A stretch of DNA of 64,000 nucleotides from JBBQWS01 sp038210415 (GCA_038210415.1 JBBQWS010000010.1:10546-74545), one strand, 5' to 3'; counted from the stretch's first letter, positions 43,685 through 51,622 are shown. The notes: generated from the letters alone by a model not told the origin. A program made the numbers and translations.

Positions 43685-45804
43685 ACGGGGCCGCCCCGAC
43701 GTTGCCTTGTTGCGATGAGGTGGGCCTGGATGTCGAGCAGGGGCTCGCCGTCGGCGTCGTGGGCGTGCCGTACCCAGGTGCCGTCGGGCTGCAGGTGCCA
43801 CGACGACGTGCCCGGGTCGAAGCCGAGGTCGAGCAGGGCGCCGAGCTCGCTGACGTGGCGCGGGGCTACGAGCCGGACCAGCGCCTCGACCCGCCGGTCG
43901 AGGTTGCGGTGCATGAGGTCGGCGCTGCCGATCCAGGCCTCCGCGGTGTCGCCGACGCCGAACCAGTACAGGCGGGAGTGCTCGAGGAACCGGCCCAGGA
44001 TGCTGCGGACCCGGATGGTCTCGGACACCCCTGGGATGCCGGGCCGCAGCGCGCAGATGCCGCGCACCCAGATCTCGACTGGGACCCCGGCCGTGGAGGC
44101 GCGGTAGAGCGCGTCGATGATCGCCTCGTCGACGATGGAGTTGACCTTGAACCGGATCAGTGCGGGCTCGCCGGCCCGGTGCCGCTCGACCTCGCGCTCG
44201 ATCCGTTCGAGCAGCCCGGTGCGCACCGAGTTCGGCGCTACGAGCAGCCGGGCGTAGTCGGTGTTCATCGAGTAGCCGGACAGCACGTTGAACAGGTCGG
44301 CGACGTCGGCCCCGACCTCGGGGTCGGCGGTGAGCAGGCCGAGGTCTTCGTACAACCGGGCGGTCTTCGGGTGGTAGTTGCCGGTGCCGATGTGGGCGTA
44401 CCGGCGGATGCCGTCGCCCTCCTGCCGGACGACCAGGCTGAGCTTGCAGTGCGTCTTGAGGCCGACCAGGCCGTAGACGACGTGGCAGCCGGCCTCCTCG
44501 AGCTTGCGCACCTGCTTGATGTTGGCGCCCTCGTCGAACCTGGCCTTGATCTCGACGAGGACCAGCACCTGCTTGCCCATCTCGGCAGCCTCGATCAGGG
44601 CCTCGACGATGGAGGAGTCGATGCTCGTCCGGTACAGCGTCTGTTTGATCGCGAGGACGTCAGGGTCGACTGCTGCCTGCTCCAAGAACGCCTGAACCGA
44701 GGTCGAGAAGGAGTCGTACGGGTGGTGCAGCAGCACGTCGTGATCGCGGATGGCGGCGAGGATGTCGGCGGCGCTCGCCGACTCGAACTCGGCCAGCTCG
44801 CGACTCGTACGCGGCAGGAAGGCCGGGTCCTTCAGCTCGGGTCGGTCGAGCCTGAGCAGCCCCATCAGGCCGGTGAGGTCGAGCGGGCCGGGCAGCGAGA
44901 ACACCTCGCCCGGGCTGACGCCGAGCTCGCGCACCAGCAGGTCGAGCACGTGCGGGTCGACCGTCTCCTCGACCTCCAGCCGGACGGGTGGGCCGAAGCG
45001 TCGGCGCATGAGCTCGCGCTCCATCGCCTGGAGGAGGTTCTCGGCGTCGTCCTCCTCCACCTCGACGTCCTCGTTGCGGGTCACGCGAAAAGTGTGGTGC
45101 TGCAGGACCTCCATGCCGGGGAACAACTTGTCGAGGTGCGCGGCGATGATGTCCTCGAGCGGGACGAACCGCTGTTCGCCGAGGGCGTGGAACCGGGGCA
45201 GGATCGGCGGCACCTTGACCCGGGCGAAGTGCTCGGTGTCGGTCGTGGGGTTGCGCACCACCACGGCCAGGTTCAGCGAGAGCCCTGAGATGTACGGGAA
45301 CGGGTGCGCCGGGTCGACCGCCAGCGGCGTCAGCACCGGGAAGACCTGCTCGTCGAACAGCCTGGCCGCCTGGGCTCGCTCCCCGACGGTGAGGTCCTGC
45401 CAGCGCAGGATCTCGATGCCCTCCTTGTCGAGCGCGGGCAGCACCTCCTCGGCGAAGACCCGCGCGTGCCGAGCCATCAGGTCGCGGGTGCGGGCCAGGA
45501 TCGTCTCGAGAACCTCTCGGGGCAGCCCGCCGCTGGCGGCACGCACCGCGATGCCGGTCGCGATCCGGCGCTTCAGGCCGGCCACCCGGACCATGTAGAA
45601 CTCGTCGAGGTTGCTGCCGAAGATGGCGAGGAACTTGGCGCGTTCCAGCAGGGGGATGCTGCGGTCCTCCGCGAGCTCGAGCACGCGCTGGTTGAACGCC
45701 AGCCAGGAGACCTCACGGTCAAGGAACCGGTCAGCGGGCAACGGCGGTTCGGCGACCGGAGCCTCGTTCTCTGCGGCGCCTGTGGTCGTGGCGTCGATGG
45801 TCAT
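43681..45804 (-). CDS. ppk: Polyphosphate kinase 1
   Basis: The 707-residue enzyme reversibly makes polyphosphate from ATP. It begins with RFLDREVSWLAFNQRVLELA, the PPK1 N-terminal motif, and has IFGSNLDEFYMVRVAG, then PYDSFSTSVQAFLEQAA. The phospho-accepting His aligns with His471 in HIGTGNYHPKTARLYED, and IGSADLMHRNLDRRVEALV lies near the C-terminus. It is positioned in the phosphate block and overlaps the CYTH-CHAD gene. ATG at 45804, 34 nt after mshD. Confidence 0.97.
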   Translation of the reverse strand: MTIDATTTGAAENEAPVAEPPLPADRFLDREVSWLAFNQRVLELAEDRSIPLLERAKFLAIFGSNLDEFYMVRVAGLKRRIATGIAVRAASGGLPREVLETILARTRDLMARHARVFAEEVLPALDKEGIEILRWQDLTVGERAQAARLFDEQVFPVLTPLAVDPAHPFPYISGLSLNLAVVVRNPTTDTEHFARVKVPPILPRFHALGEQRFVPLEDIIAAHLDKLFPGMEVLQHHTFRVTRNEDVEVEEDDAENLLQAMERELMRRRFGPPVRLEVEETVDPHVLDLLVRELGVSPGEVFSLPGPLDLTGLMGLLRLDRPELKDPAFLPRTSRELAEFESASAADILAAIRDHDVLLHHPYDSFSTSVQAFLEQAAVDPDVLAIKQTLYRTSIDSSIVEALIEAAEMGKQVLVLVEIKARFDEGANIKQVRKLEEAGCHVVYGLVGLKTHCKLSLVVRQEGDGIRRYAHIGTGNYHPKTARLYEDLGLLTADPEVGADVADLFNVLSGYSMNTDYARLLVAPNSVRTGLLERIEREVERHRAGEPALIRFKVNSIVDEAIIDALYRASTAGVPVEIWVRGICALRPGIPGVSETIRVRSILGRFLEHSRLYWFGVGDTAEAWIGSADLMHRNLDRRVEALVRLVAPRHVSELGALLDLGFDPGTSSWHLQPDGTWVRHAHDADGEPLLDIQAHLIATRQRRGGPV

Positions 45805-45838
45805 GGGCCCATCCTCACACTTCCAGGTGAACCGGGCT

Positions 45839-46867
45839 TCACGTACGGAACATCACGTCGGTGTCCCAGCGCGTGAACCCGAGGTCGGTGTACAGCCGGA
45901 TCGCCGCGACGTTGTCGGCATCCACGTACAGCATCGCCTCGCCCAGCCCGATCGAACGCAGGTGGCGCAGGCCGATCAGCGTGAGAGCTCGACCGAGCCC
46001 GTGGCCTTGTTCCTGGGGGTGCACACCGACGACGTAGACCTCTCCCATGGGTTCGTGACCGTGGGTGTCGTGGGTGTGCGGGCCGAGGCCCTCGTGGGCG
46101 TGCACGTGGTCGGTGCCGTCCGGACGCGCGTGCTCGGTACCGCCGTGGACCTTCGTCCAGTGGAAGCCGACGAGCTGCTCGGCGTCGCCCGCCTGCCGGC
46201 TCGCGAGGAAGAAACCGGCCGCGTCGAACCAGGGTTCGTCGATGCGGCGGCGCAGGTCGGAGCGGGTCCAGCTGCCCTGCTCTGGGTGATGGGCGAACGC
46301 GAGAGCGTTCAGCTCGAGCCAGGCCCGGTCGTCGACCCCGGGCCGGAAGGTGCGGATCGTGACTCCCCGGCCGATGGCCGGTGCGGGAAGAGGGGCGAAG
46401 AGCGACCGTCGCATCTGCCACAGCGCCCGGCTGCGCTCCAAGCCCATGCCCCGGGCCAGCTCGGTGGCTCCCGCGTGCTCACCGTGCGACCACAACCGGA
46501 GCCGGCCGTCGGGTGTCGCTGCGAGCACCTCGGCGACCAGGCGCCGTCCGTAGCCTCGCCGGCGGTGGGCCGGCGCGATGACGAGCTCGGCGCTGGAGCC
46601 CTCGACGACGTCGGTGACGTCGAGGTGGGCGTAGCCGGCGAGCTGGCCGTCGGGGGCGTACATCAGCAGGTTGCGGACCGGGGCGTCGCCGCCGTGCCGC
46701 AGGTGGAGCGCGACGTGCTCGGACAGCGGTCGTACGCCGTCGGCCTCGGTCGCCTCCTCCAGAAGCAGCGACACCGCCGCGATCTCGTCGGCGTCGAGAC
46801 GGCCGAGCACCTCGACCCGAGCGGCGGATTCACCACCGGGGCTGGTCGGAACGGGCTCGGGCGTCAC
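45839..46867 (-). CDS. mshD: Mycothiol synthase with a histidine-rich insertion
   Basis: The 342-residue protein has two GNAT acetyltransferase domains (acetyl-CoA loops APAHRRRGYGRRL in the first half and HPQEQGHGLGRAL in the second), matching MshD. MshD acetylates Cys-GlcN-Ins to make mycothiol, the main actinobacterial thiol. Between GFHWTKVH and GEVYVVGV lies an insertion of about 27 residues with nine histidines (about residues 240-272, including TDHVHAHE and HTHDTHGHE), absent from the MshD sequences I recall. A metal-binding or regulatory role is possible. GTG start. Confidence 0.93.
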   Translation of the reverse strand: MTPEPVPTSPGGESAARVEVLGRLDADEIAAVSLLLEEATEADGVRPLSEHVALHLRHGGDAPVRNLLMYAPDGQLAGYAHLDVTDVVEGSSAELVIAPAHRRRGYGRRLVAEVLAATPDGRLRLWSHGEHAGATELARGMGLERSRALWQMRRSLFAPLPAPAIGRGVTIRTFRPGVDDRAWLELNALAFAHHPEQGSWTRSDLRRRIDEPWFDAAGFFLASRQAGDAEQLVGFHWTKVHGGTEHARPDGTDHVHAHEGLGPHTHDTHGHEPMGEVYVVGVHPQEQGHGLGRALTLIGLRHLRSIGLGEAMLYVDADNVAAIRLYTDLGFTRWDTDVMFRT

Positions 46868-46893
46868 GAGCGCAGCGTAGCCGCGCCGGGGGC

Positions 46894-47616
46894 TCAGCCG
46901 ACTTCCGCAGGCACCCGGTCGTCGGCCGGGGCGTCCGGACGGGGGATGACGAACCGGTAGCCGACGTTGCGGACGGTGCCGATCAGGGCCTCGTGCTCGA
47001 CGCCGAGCTTGGCCCGCAGCCTGCGGACGTGGACGTCGACGGTGCGGGTGCCGCCGTAGTAGTCGTAGCCCCAGACTTCCTGCAGGAGCTGGGCCCGGCT
47101 GAACACCCGGCCGGGGTGCTGCGCGAGGTACTTCAGCAGCTCGAACTCCTTGAACGTGAGGTCCAGGACCCGGCCGCGGACCCGGGCTGTGTAGGTGGCT
47201 TCGTCGATGCTGACGTCACCGGACCGGATCTCGTCGGGGAGGCCGGAGTCGCCGCCGCGGGCGGCCGCTAGCCGGCCGGTGCAGATGCGAAGCCGCGCCT
47301 CGAGCTCGGCGGGTCCGGCAGTCTCGAGGAGCACGTCGTCGACGCCCCACTCGGCGCTCACCGCGACCATGCCACCCTCCGTGACGATCAGCAGCACGGG
47401 CACATCGACGCCGGTGGTGCGGATGAGGCGGGCCAGGCTGCGGATCTGCGGAAGGTCGCGACGCCCGTCGATCAGCAGTGCGTCGCAGGGCGCCGCGTCC
47501 AGCAGAGCCGCGGGTTCGGCCGGAGCGACCCGAACCTGGTGCATGAGCAGACCCAGCGCGGGCAGGACCTCGGACGAGGGTTGGAGCGCGTTGGTCAGCA
47601 GGAGTAGCTGGCTCAC
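46894..47616 (-). CDS. glnR: Global nitrogen regulator GlnR (orphan OmpR-type)
   Basis: The 240-residue protein opens SQLLLLTNALQPSSEVLPAL and contains DALLIDGRRDLPQIRSLARL, nearly the same as Streptomyces GlnR as I recall it. The C-terminal winged helix (LTFKEFELLKYLAQHPGRVF, then EVWGYDYYGGTRTVDVHVRR) is of OmpR/PhoB type. GlnR is an atypical response regulator without a cognate kinase that controls ammonium assimilation and cross-talks with PhoP. The GTG at 47616 has AAGGA 7 nt upstream; an upstream ATG at 47649 is less likely. Confidence 0.93.
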   Translation of the reverse strand: MSQLLLLTNALQPSSEVLPALGLLMHQVRVAPAEPAALLDAAPCDALLIDGRRDLPQIRSLARLIRTTGVDVPVLLIVTEGGMVAVSAEWGVDDVLLETAGPAELEARLRICTGRLAAARGGDSGLPDEIRSGDVSIDEATYTARVRGRVLDLTFKEFELLKYLAQHPGRVFSRAQLLQEVWGYDYYGGTRTVDVHVRRLRAKLGVEHEALIGTVRNVGYRFVIPRPDAPADDRVPAEVG

Positions 47617-47731
47617 CAGTCGTCCTTCCGCAGGGTCGAGATGGTCCACGCAGCAAGACTCGCACCGCGCCCGGAAACAGCAAAGGACCCGGTGGCGTCA
47701 TCGCCCGGATCCCTGGTGCCAGGATAGCCCA

Positions 47732-48514
47732 ATGCGACGGCGGGCGGTCGGCTGGGTCGAGGAGCGCACCCTGATCACGTCCGACGGGGTGGCCATCTCG
47801 GTCGCGTACCGGCCCCGGCTCGGCGGTCCGGTCGAGCCCGCCGACACCCGGGTCTTCGTCGTGGCGCACGGTTTCTCAGGGTCCTTGTCCGTCCCGACCG
47901 TCGAGCGCGTCGCAGCCACGTTGGCCGAGCGCGGTGCGGTGGTCGGCCTCGACTTCCGTGGCCACGGGCACTCGCAGGGCCGCTCGACCTTGGGCGGCGC
48001 GGAGATCTACGACCTCGACGCGGCGGTGCGGTGGGCGCGGCTCCTCGGGCACGACCCGGTCACCACCGTGGGCTTCTCCATGGGTGCTGCCATCGCGGTG
48101 CGGCACGCGGCGCTGCTCGGCGGGGTCGACTCGGTGGTCAGCGTGAGCGGGCCAAGCCGCTGGTACTACCGGGGCACTCCGCCGATGCGCCGCCTGCACA
48201 CCCTGGTCGAACGCCGACCGGGCCGGGTGTTTGCGCGCGTCGTCATGGGCACGAGAGTGGTCGACCAGGTGAGCGAGCCGCTGCCGGAGGAGCCGCGGGC
48301 TGTGGCCGGGCGGATCGCCCCCGTACCCCTGCTCGTGGTGCACGGCGAGCAGGACGCCTTCTTTCCCGTTGAGCACGCCCGACAGATCGCCGAGGCACAC
48401 GGCTCCGCCGACCTGTGGGTCGTTCCCGGGTTCGGACACGCCGAGGCGTCCATCGACGAGGCGCTGACCCGTCGCATCGCCCAGTGGGCGAGCAGCCAGG
48501 TGCTGGTCCGGTGA
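47732..48514 (+). CDS. Alpha/beta hydrolase
   Basis: The 260-residue protein has the alpha/beta hydrolase triad: nucleophile Ser in GFSMGAAIA, Asp in VHGEQDAFFP and His in PGFGHAEAS. The oxyanion region is VVAHGFSGSLS, and DFRGHGHSQG follows. Substrate unknown; it resembles lysophospholipase or serine aminopeptidase-type enzymes. ATG at 47732; the much longer open frame upstream overlaps glnR and is rejected. The stop overlaps the MoaD-like GTG. Divergent from glnR. Confidence 0.87.
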   Translation: MRRRAVGWVEERTLITSDGVAISVAYRPRLGGPVEPADTRVFVVAHGFSGSLSVPTVERVAATLAERGAVVGLDFRGHGHSQGRSTLGGAEIYDLDAAVRWARLLGHDPVTTVGFSMGAAIAVRHAALLGGVDSVVSVSGPSRWYYRGTPPMRRLHTLVERRPGRVFARVVMGTRVVDQVSEPLPEEPRAVAGRIAPVPLLVVHGEQDAFFPVEHARQIAEAHGSADLWVVPGFGHAEASIDEALTRRIAQWASSQVLVR

Positions 48515-48780
48515 CCGTCACCCTGCGGTACTGGGCGGCGGCGAAGGAGGCCGCCGGAGTGGCTGAGGAGGAGTACGCCGACGTCGCCGAGCTGGCCTGC
48601 CTGCTCGCGGCGGCGACCACCCTGCACCTGACCCGGTCCGGTGACGACCGGCTGGCCCGAGTGCTGACCCGTTGCTCGTTCCTCGTCGACGGCCACCCGG
48701 TCGGTCTGCGGCCGCACGCAACAGTGCCGCTGCCGGATGGGTCGGTCGTCGAGGCACTACCCCCCTTCGCCGGCGGCTGA
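48511..48780 (+). CDS. MoaD/ThiS-family sulfur carrier protein
   Basis: The 89-residue ubiquitin-like protein begins VTLRYWAAAKEAAG and ends PPFAGG. The terminal Gly-Gly is the site of adenylation and thiocarboxylation in MoaD and ThiS. No moaE, moeB or thiS-partner gene lies in the window, so its acceptor pathway (molybdopterin or other sulfur transfer) is open. GTG overlaps the hydrolase stop. A thioredoxin and a sulfurtransferase operon follow. Confidence 0.88.
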   Translation: MTVTLRYWAAAKEAAGVAEEEYADVAELACLLAAATTLHLTRSGDDRLARVLTRCSFLVDGHPVGLRPHATVPLPDGSVVEALPPFAGG

Positions 48781-48845
48781 CCCCGAGTTCTGGTGAACAA
48801 CCCGGGGGAGGGAATCCTGGGGGTGGTGTGGCCGTTGGCGCTGGT

Positions 48846-49301
48846 ATGCGCTCAGGGTTGTCCGTTCTCGTCGTCGTGCTGGTCCTGGCGACGGCGTTCG
48901 GGCTGTGGCGTCGCGTCACCGACGGCCGGATCCGGGGGATCAAGGGCTCGCCGGCTCCGGGGACCGAGGGTGAGGTTCCCGTGCGCGAGCCCGAGTTCAC
49001 GGCCGCCGACCTCGGGGTGCCGCTGGGCGAGCGGGCCACGCTGGTCCAGTTCTCGACAGCCTTCTGCCAGCCGTGCCGGGCCACGCGCCGGCTGCTGGAC
49101 GAGGTGGCCACCCACCTCGAGGGCGTGACCCATGTCGAGATCGACGCCGAGCACCACCTCGGCCTGGTCCGCCGGCTGGACGTGCGGCGCACGCCGACCG
49201 TGTTCGTGCTCGACGGCACCGGCGTGATCGTGCAGCGCGCCGTGGGCCAGCCCCGCAAGGCGGACGTCATCGCGGCGCTCGGCGAGGCGATTCCCGGATG
49301 A
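48846..49301 (+). CDS. Membrane-anchored thioredoxin-like protein
   Basis: The protein has about 151 residues: an N-terminal transmembrane helix (about residues 4-21), a linker, then a thioredoxin fold with active site Cys74-Gln-Pro-Cys77 (QFSTAFCQPCRAT) and the cis-Pro segment RRTPTVFVLDG. The Cys-Gln-Pro-Cys dipeptide differs from the classical Cys-Gly-Pro-Cys. The fold probably sits outside or at the membrane. ATG at 48846 is chosen; a GTG at 48828 is possible. Position before the sulfur operon suggests a thiol redox role. Confidence 0.85.
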   Translation: MRSGLSVLVVVLVLATAFGLWRRVTDGRIRGIKGSPAPGTEGEVPVREPEFTAADLGVPLGERATLVQFSTAFCQPCRATRRLLDEVATHLEGVTHVEIDAEHHLGLVRRLDVRRTPTVFVLDGTGVIVQRAVGQPRKADVIAALGEAIPG

Positions 49302-49348
49302 GCCGCCGGCCGGGCGTGAGATCCGGGTCCCATCATCTGGACGACCTC

Positions 49349-49377
49349 GTGACGCCGACAACGGCGTGCCCTACCCT
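49349..49377 (+). promoter_or_regulatory. Promoter of the leaderless sulfur-operon leader peptide
   Basis: GTGACG (49349-49354) and TACCCT (49372-49377) are separated by exactly 17 bp. The predicted transcription start, about 7 nt after the -10, coincides with the ATG at 49385. The leader ORF would therefore be translated from a leaderless mRNA. Confidence 0.6.
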
Positions 49378-49384
49378 GTCGACT

Positions 49385-49462
49385 ATGTCCCGCCAGGTGC
49401 TCACCAAGCGACGTGCCGTCGACTTGTGCCGCATGAGCACCTCCCTGTGTCGAATGTCCTGA
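49385..49462 (+). CDS. Cysteine-containing leader peptide, 25 residues (putative attenuator)
   Basis: ATG-started frame MSRQVLTKRRAVDLCR followed by MSTSLCRMS then stop. The AVDLCRMS ... SLCRMS core is typical of short leader peptides found upstream of sulfur and cysteine genes in many actinobacteria. The Cys-Arg-Met-Ser block occurs twice, and the codons are TGC and TGT. The start coincides with the predicted transcription start. About 108 nt with competing hairpins separate it from the DUF4395-sulfurtransferase-DUF1416 operon. Likely role: ribosome stalling at Cys (or Met) codons when charged tRNA is scarce alters downstream expression. This is inference from family pattern and position. 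Confidence 0.75.
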   Translation: MSRQVLTKRRAVDLCRMSTSLCRMS

Positions 49463-49484
49463 CGGGTAGCGCCCCGCAGTAGAC

Positions 49485-49544
49485 CTCCACTCCTGGAGCT
49501 CCAGCCCGCGCTGCCTGATGTGCCCCCGGTCGGCCGTCCCGACC
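49485..49544 (+). promoter_or_regulatory. Competing hairpins between leader peptide and DUF4395 gene
   Basis: CTGGAGCTCCAG (49493-49504) is a perfect palindrome. Its TGGAG half can also pair with the upstream CTCCA at 49485-49489, so two exclusive structures are possible. A separate 6-bp GC stem, GGTCGG/CCGACC (49528-49533 with 49539-49544), follows. No U tract is seen, so rho-dependent or translational control is more likely than intrinsic termination. Confidence 0.4.
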
Positions 49545-49570
49545 ACCGCACCCGTTCAGGAGCCCACGCC

Positions 49571-50026
49571 ATGCAGATCGATCCCCGCGGTCCCCGCTTC
49601 GCTGCCACCGTCACCACCGTCGTCCTGGCTGTCGCCTTGCTCACCGGCTCCGGCTGGGTGCTGGCCGCGCAGGCGCTCGTGTTCGCCGTCGGCGCCGTTC
49701 GCGGCATCCAGTTCACGCCGTACGCGGTCGCGTTCCGTCGCTTCGTCCGCCCGCGCCTCGCTCCGCCGGTCGAGCTCGAGGACCCCCGGCCGCCTCGGTT
49801 CGCACAGGCCGTCGGGCTCGGCTTCGCCGTTGTCGGCGTCGTCGGCGCTTTCGCCGGCTGGGCGCCCGTCTTCCTCGTCGCCACCGGCTTCGCCCTGGCG
49901 GCCGCCTTCCTGAACGCCGCGTTCGGGTTCTGCCTGGGCTGCGAGGTTTACCTGCTGCTCCGCCGGGCCCGCCCGTCGTCCGTCACCACCGCCACGCTCA
50001 ACCGCCACGAGGAGATACCCGCATGA
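49571..50026 (+). CDS. DUF4395 membrane protein
   Basis: The 151-residue protein has about four hydrophobic helices and ends with the conserved FGFCLGCEVY (Cys121 and Cys124), the hallmark of DUF4395. Family members cluster with sulfurtransferases and may move or carry sulfur at the membrane; no reaction is proven. ATG at 49571 follows CAGGAG by about 9 nt. The stop overlaps the sulfurtransferase ATG (ATGA), so the operon is translationally coupled. Confidence 0.9.
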   Translation: MQIDPRGPRFAATVTTVVLAVALLTGSGWVLAAQALVFAVGAVRGIQFTPYAVAFRRFVRPRLAPPVELEDPRPPRFAQAVGLGFAVVGVVGAFAGWAPVFLVATGFALAAAFLNAAFGFCLGCEVYLLLRRARPSSVTTATLNRHEEIPA

Positions 50027-50886
50027 GCCGCTCAGACGCCTTGGTCGACGCCGACTGGGTCGAGGCCCACCTGTCCGACCCCAACGTCGTCCTGGTCGAG
50101 GTCGACGAGGACGTGTCCGCGTACGACAAGGGACACATCCAGGGGGCCGTCCGCCTCGACTGGAAGGACGAGCTGCAGGACGCCGTCCGCCGCGACTTCG
50201 TCAACCGCACCGGCTTCGAGGCGTTGCTGTCGCGCAAGGGGATCAGCAACGATGACACCGTCGTGCTCTACGGCGGCAACAACAACTGGTTCGCGTCGTA
50301 CGCGTACTGGTACTTCAAGCTGTACGGGCACACCGACGTCAAGCTGCTCGACGGCGGCCGCAAGCGTTGGGAGCTCGACTCCCGGGCCCTGACCACCCAG
50401 GTCGACGAGCGCCCGCGCGCGTCCTACAAGGCCCGCGAGCAGGACCCGTCGATCCGGGCCTTCCGCGACGACGTCCTCGCGGGCATCGGGTCGCTCAACC
50501 TGGTCGACGTGCGCTCGCCCGACGAGTACGCCGGCCGGCTGCTCGCCCCCGCCCACCTGCCGCAGGAGCAGTCCCAGCGCGGCGGCCACGTGCCGACGGC
50601 TCGCAGCATCCCGTGGTCGAAGGCCGCGAACGACGACGGCACCTTCAAGTCGGACGACGAGCTCACCGCGCTGTACGAGGGAGCCGGGGTCGACCTGGCC
50701 ACCGACACGATCGCGTACTGCCGGATCGGGGAGCGCTCGGCGCACACCTGGTTCGTTCTGCACGAGCTGCTCGGTCAGCCCAACGTCAAGAACTACGACG
50801 GCTCCTGGACCGAGTACGGCTCGATGGTGGGCGTTCCCGTGCAGCTCGGCGACGAGGCGGGCTCGCCCGAGGGCGGTGCTGCCTGA
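50023..50886 (+). CDS. Thiosulfate/3-mercaptopyruvate-type sulfurtransferase
   Basis: The 287-residue protein is a tandem rhodanese. The inactive N-terminal domain is followed by a C-terminal domain with the active-site loop CRIGERS (Cys233). VDVRSPDEYAGRLLAP and GHVPTARSIPWSKA are typical. The Cys-Arg-Ile-Gly-Glu-Arg-Ser loop matches actinobacterial CysA/SseA-type enzymes, which transfer sulfane sulfur. The stop overlaps the DUF1416 start. Confidence 0.93.
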   Translation: MSRSDALVDADWVEAHLSDPNVVLVEVDEDVSAYDKGHIQGAVRLDWKDELQDAVRRDFVNRTGFEALLSRKGISNDDTVVLYGGNNNWFASYAYWYFKLYGHTDVKLLDGGRKRWELDSRALTTQVDERPRASYKAREQDPSIRAFRDDVLAGIGSLNLVDVRSPDEYAGRLLAPAHLPQEQSQRGGHVPTARSIPWSKAANDDGTFKSDDELTALYEGAGVDLATDTIAYCRIGERSAHTWFVLHELLGQPNVKNYDGSWTEYGSMVGVPVQLGDEAGSPEGGAA

Positions 50887-51182
50887 TGTGCGGCGCGACG
50901 ACCGGCGGGCTCAGCGTCGAGGGCATCGACGTGACGACCGAAGCGATCATCCAGGGCGTGGTCGTGAGCGAGTCCGGCCCGATCGGTCGGGCCTACGTCC
51001 GGCTGCTTGACGGGTCGGGAGAGTTCACGGCCGAGGTTCCGACCTCGCCGACCGGGCACTTCCGGTTCTTCGCTGCGCCGGGTTCGTGGACGCTGCGGGT
51101 GCTCTCGCCCGGCAACGACACCGTCGACCGCTCCGTGGTGGCCGAACGTGGCGTCGTGGCCGAGATCGAGGTCCGTGTCTGA
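50886..51182 (+). CDS. DUF1416 protein
   Basis: The 98-residue, probably cytosolic beta-sandwich protein starts MCGATTGG and contains GRAYVRLLDGSGEFTAEVPT and GHFRFFAAPGSWTLRVLSP, matching DUF1416. It almost always follows the CysA-type sulfurtransferase in actinobacteria, as here (4-nt overlap stop/start). Function unknown; the early Cys could be relevant to sulfur handling. A longer open frame upstream overlaps the sulfurtransferase and is rejected. Confidence 0.9.
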   Translation: MCGATTGGLSVEGIDVTTEAIIQGVVVSESGPIGRAYVRLLDGSGEFTAEVPTSPTGHFRFFAAPGSWTLRVLSPGNDTVDRSVVAERGVVAEIEVRV

Positions 51183-51190
51183 CGTTCAGC

Positions 51191-51223
51191 ATCGACCGGA
51201 CGCTCCGTATCGACCGGACGCTC
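51191..51223. repeat. Two tandem 15-bp repeats, period 18
   Basis: ATCGACCGGACGCTC occurs at 51191-51205 and again at 51209-51223, in the short gap between the convergent DUF1416 and DsrE-like genes. The second copy reaches the last codon of the DsrE-like gene. Probably a local duplication. Confidence 0.6.
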
Positions 51224-51584
51224 AGTACACGAGCGCTCGAGCGTCGTCGGCCATGACCTCGGCGACGAAGGTGGCGGCGCCGGCGATCCGGATCCCTGGG
51301 AGCACGTCCTCGGGACGGATCTCCCGGCGGGCCGCGCACTGCGCGCAGAGCGTCACGCGGCCGTCGGACAGAACGCTCGCGAGCAGGTCCGCCAGCGGAG
51401 GCGACTCGGCGAGGACGAACTGCGCTGCCCGCCCCGGCATCGCGAACCAGGCGGCTTCACCCGTGAGCCACAACGACACCAGGATCCCGGATGCGGTAGC
51501 GGTCGCCGCGACGCTGAAGGCCTGGGCGCAGCGTTCGGGTGCGTCGGCGCCGGCCGTCACCTTCACCACCAGGGTCGTAGTCAC
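51222..51584 (-). CDS. DsrE-family protein
   Basis: The 120-residue protein matches the DsrE/DsrF-like alpha/beta fold. It has LVVKVTAGADAPERCAQAF at the N-terminus, a middle strand ILVSLWLTGEA, and a CAQC pair at Cys80 and Cys83 in the region where DsrE proteins carry their sulfur-binding Cys. It may carry sulfane sulfur; its place opposite the sulfurtransferase operon supports that. GTG start at 51584 with TAGGCT 7 nt upstream, so it may be leaderless. Confidence 0.82.
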   Translation of the reverse strand: MTTTLVVKVTAGADAPERCAQAFSVAATATASGILVSLWLTGEAAWFAMPGRAAQFVLAESPPLADLLASVLSDGRVTLCAQCAARREIRPEDVLPGIRIAGAATFVAEVMADDARALVY

Positions 51585-51591
51585 CCGGCTG

Positions 51592-51597
51592 AGCCTA
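51592..51597 (-). promoter_or_regulatory. -10 element of a probable leaderless DsrE-like gene promoter
   Basis: TAGGCT on the minus strand ends 7 nt before the GTG at 51584. A similar element for the opposite strand lies 26 bp away, so the two genes share a compact divergent promoter. Confidence 0.45.
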
Positions 51598-51622
51598 AGC
51601 CGCTCGATCCGGGCCGGGCGAC

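Noticed and set aside
45826..45832. Single GTTCACC heptamer (minus strand) before ppk as a PHO box
   Set aside because: No second unit at 11-bp spacing on either side; one heptamer is not enough.
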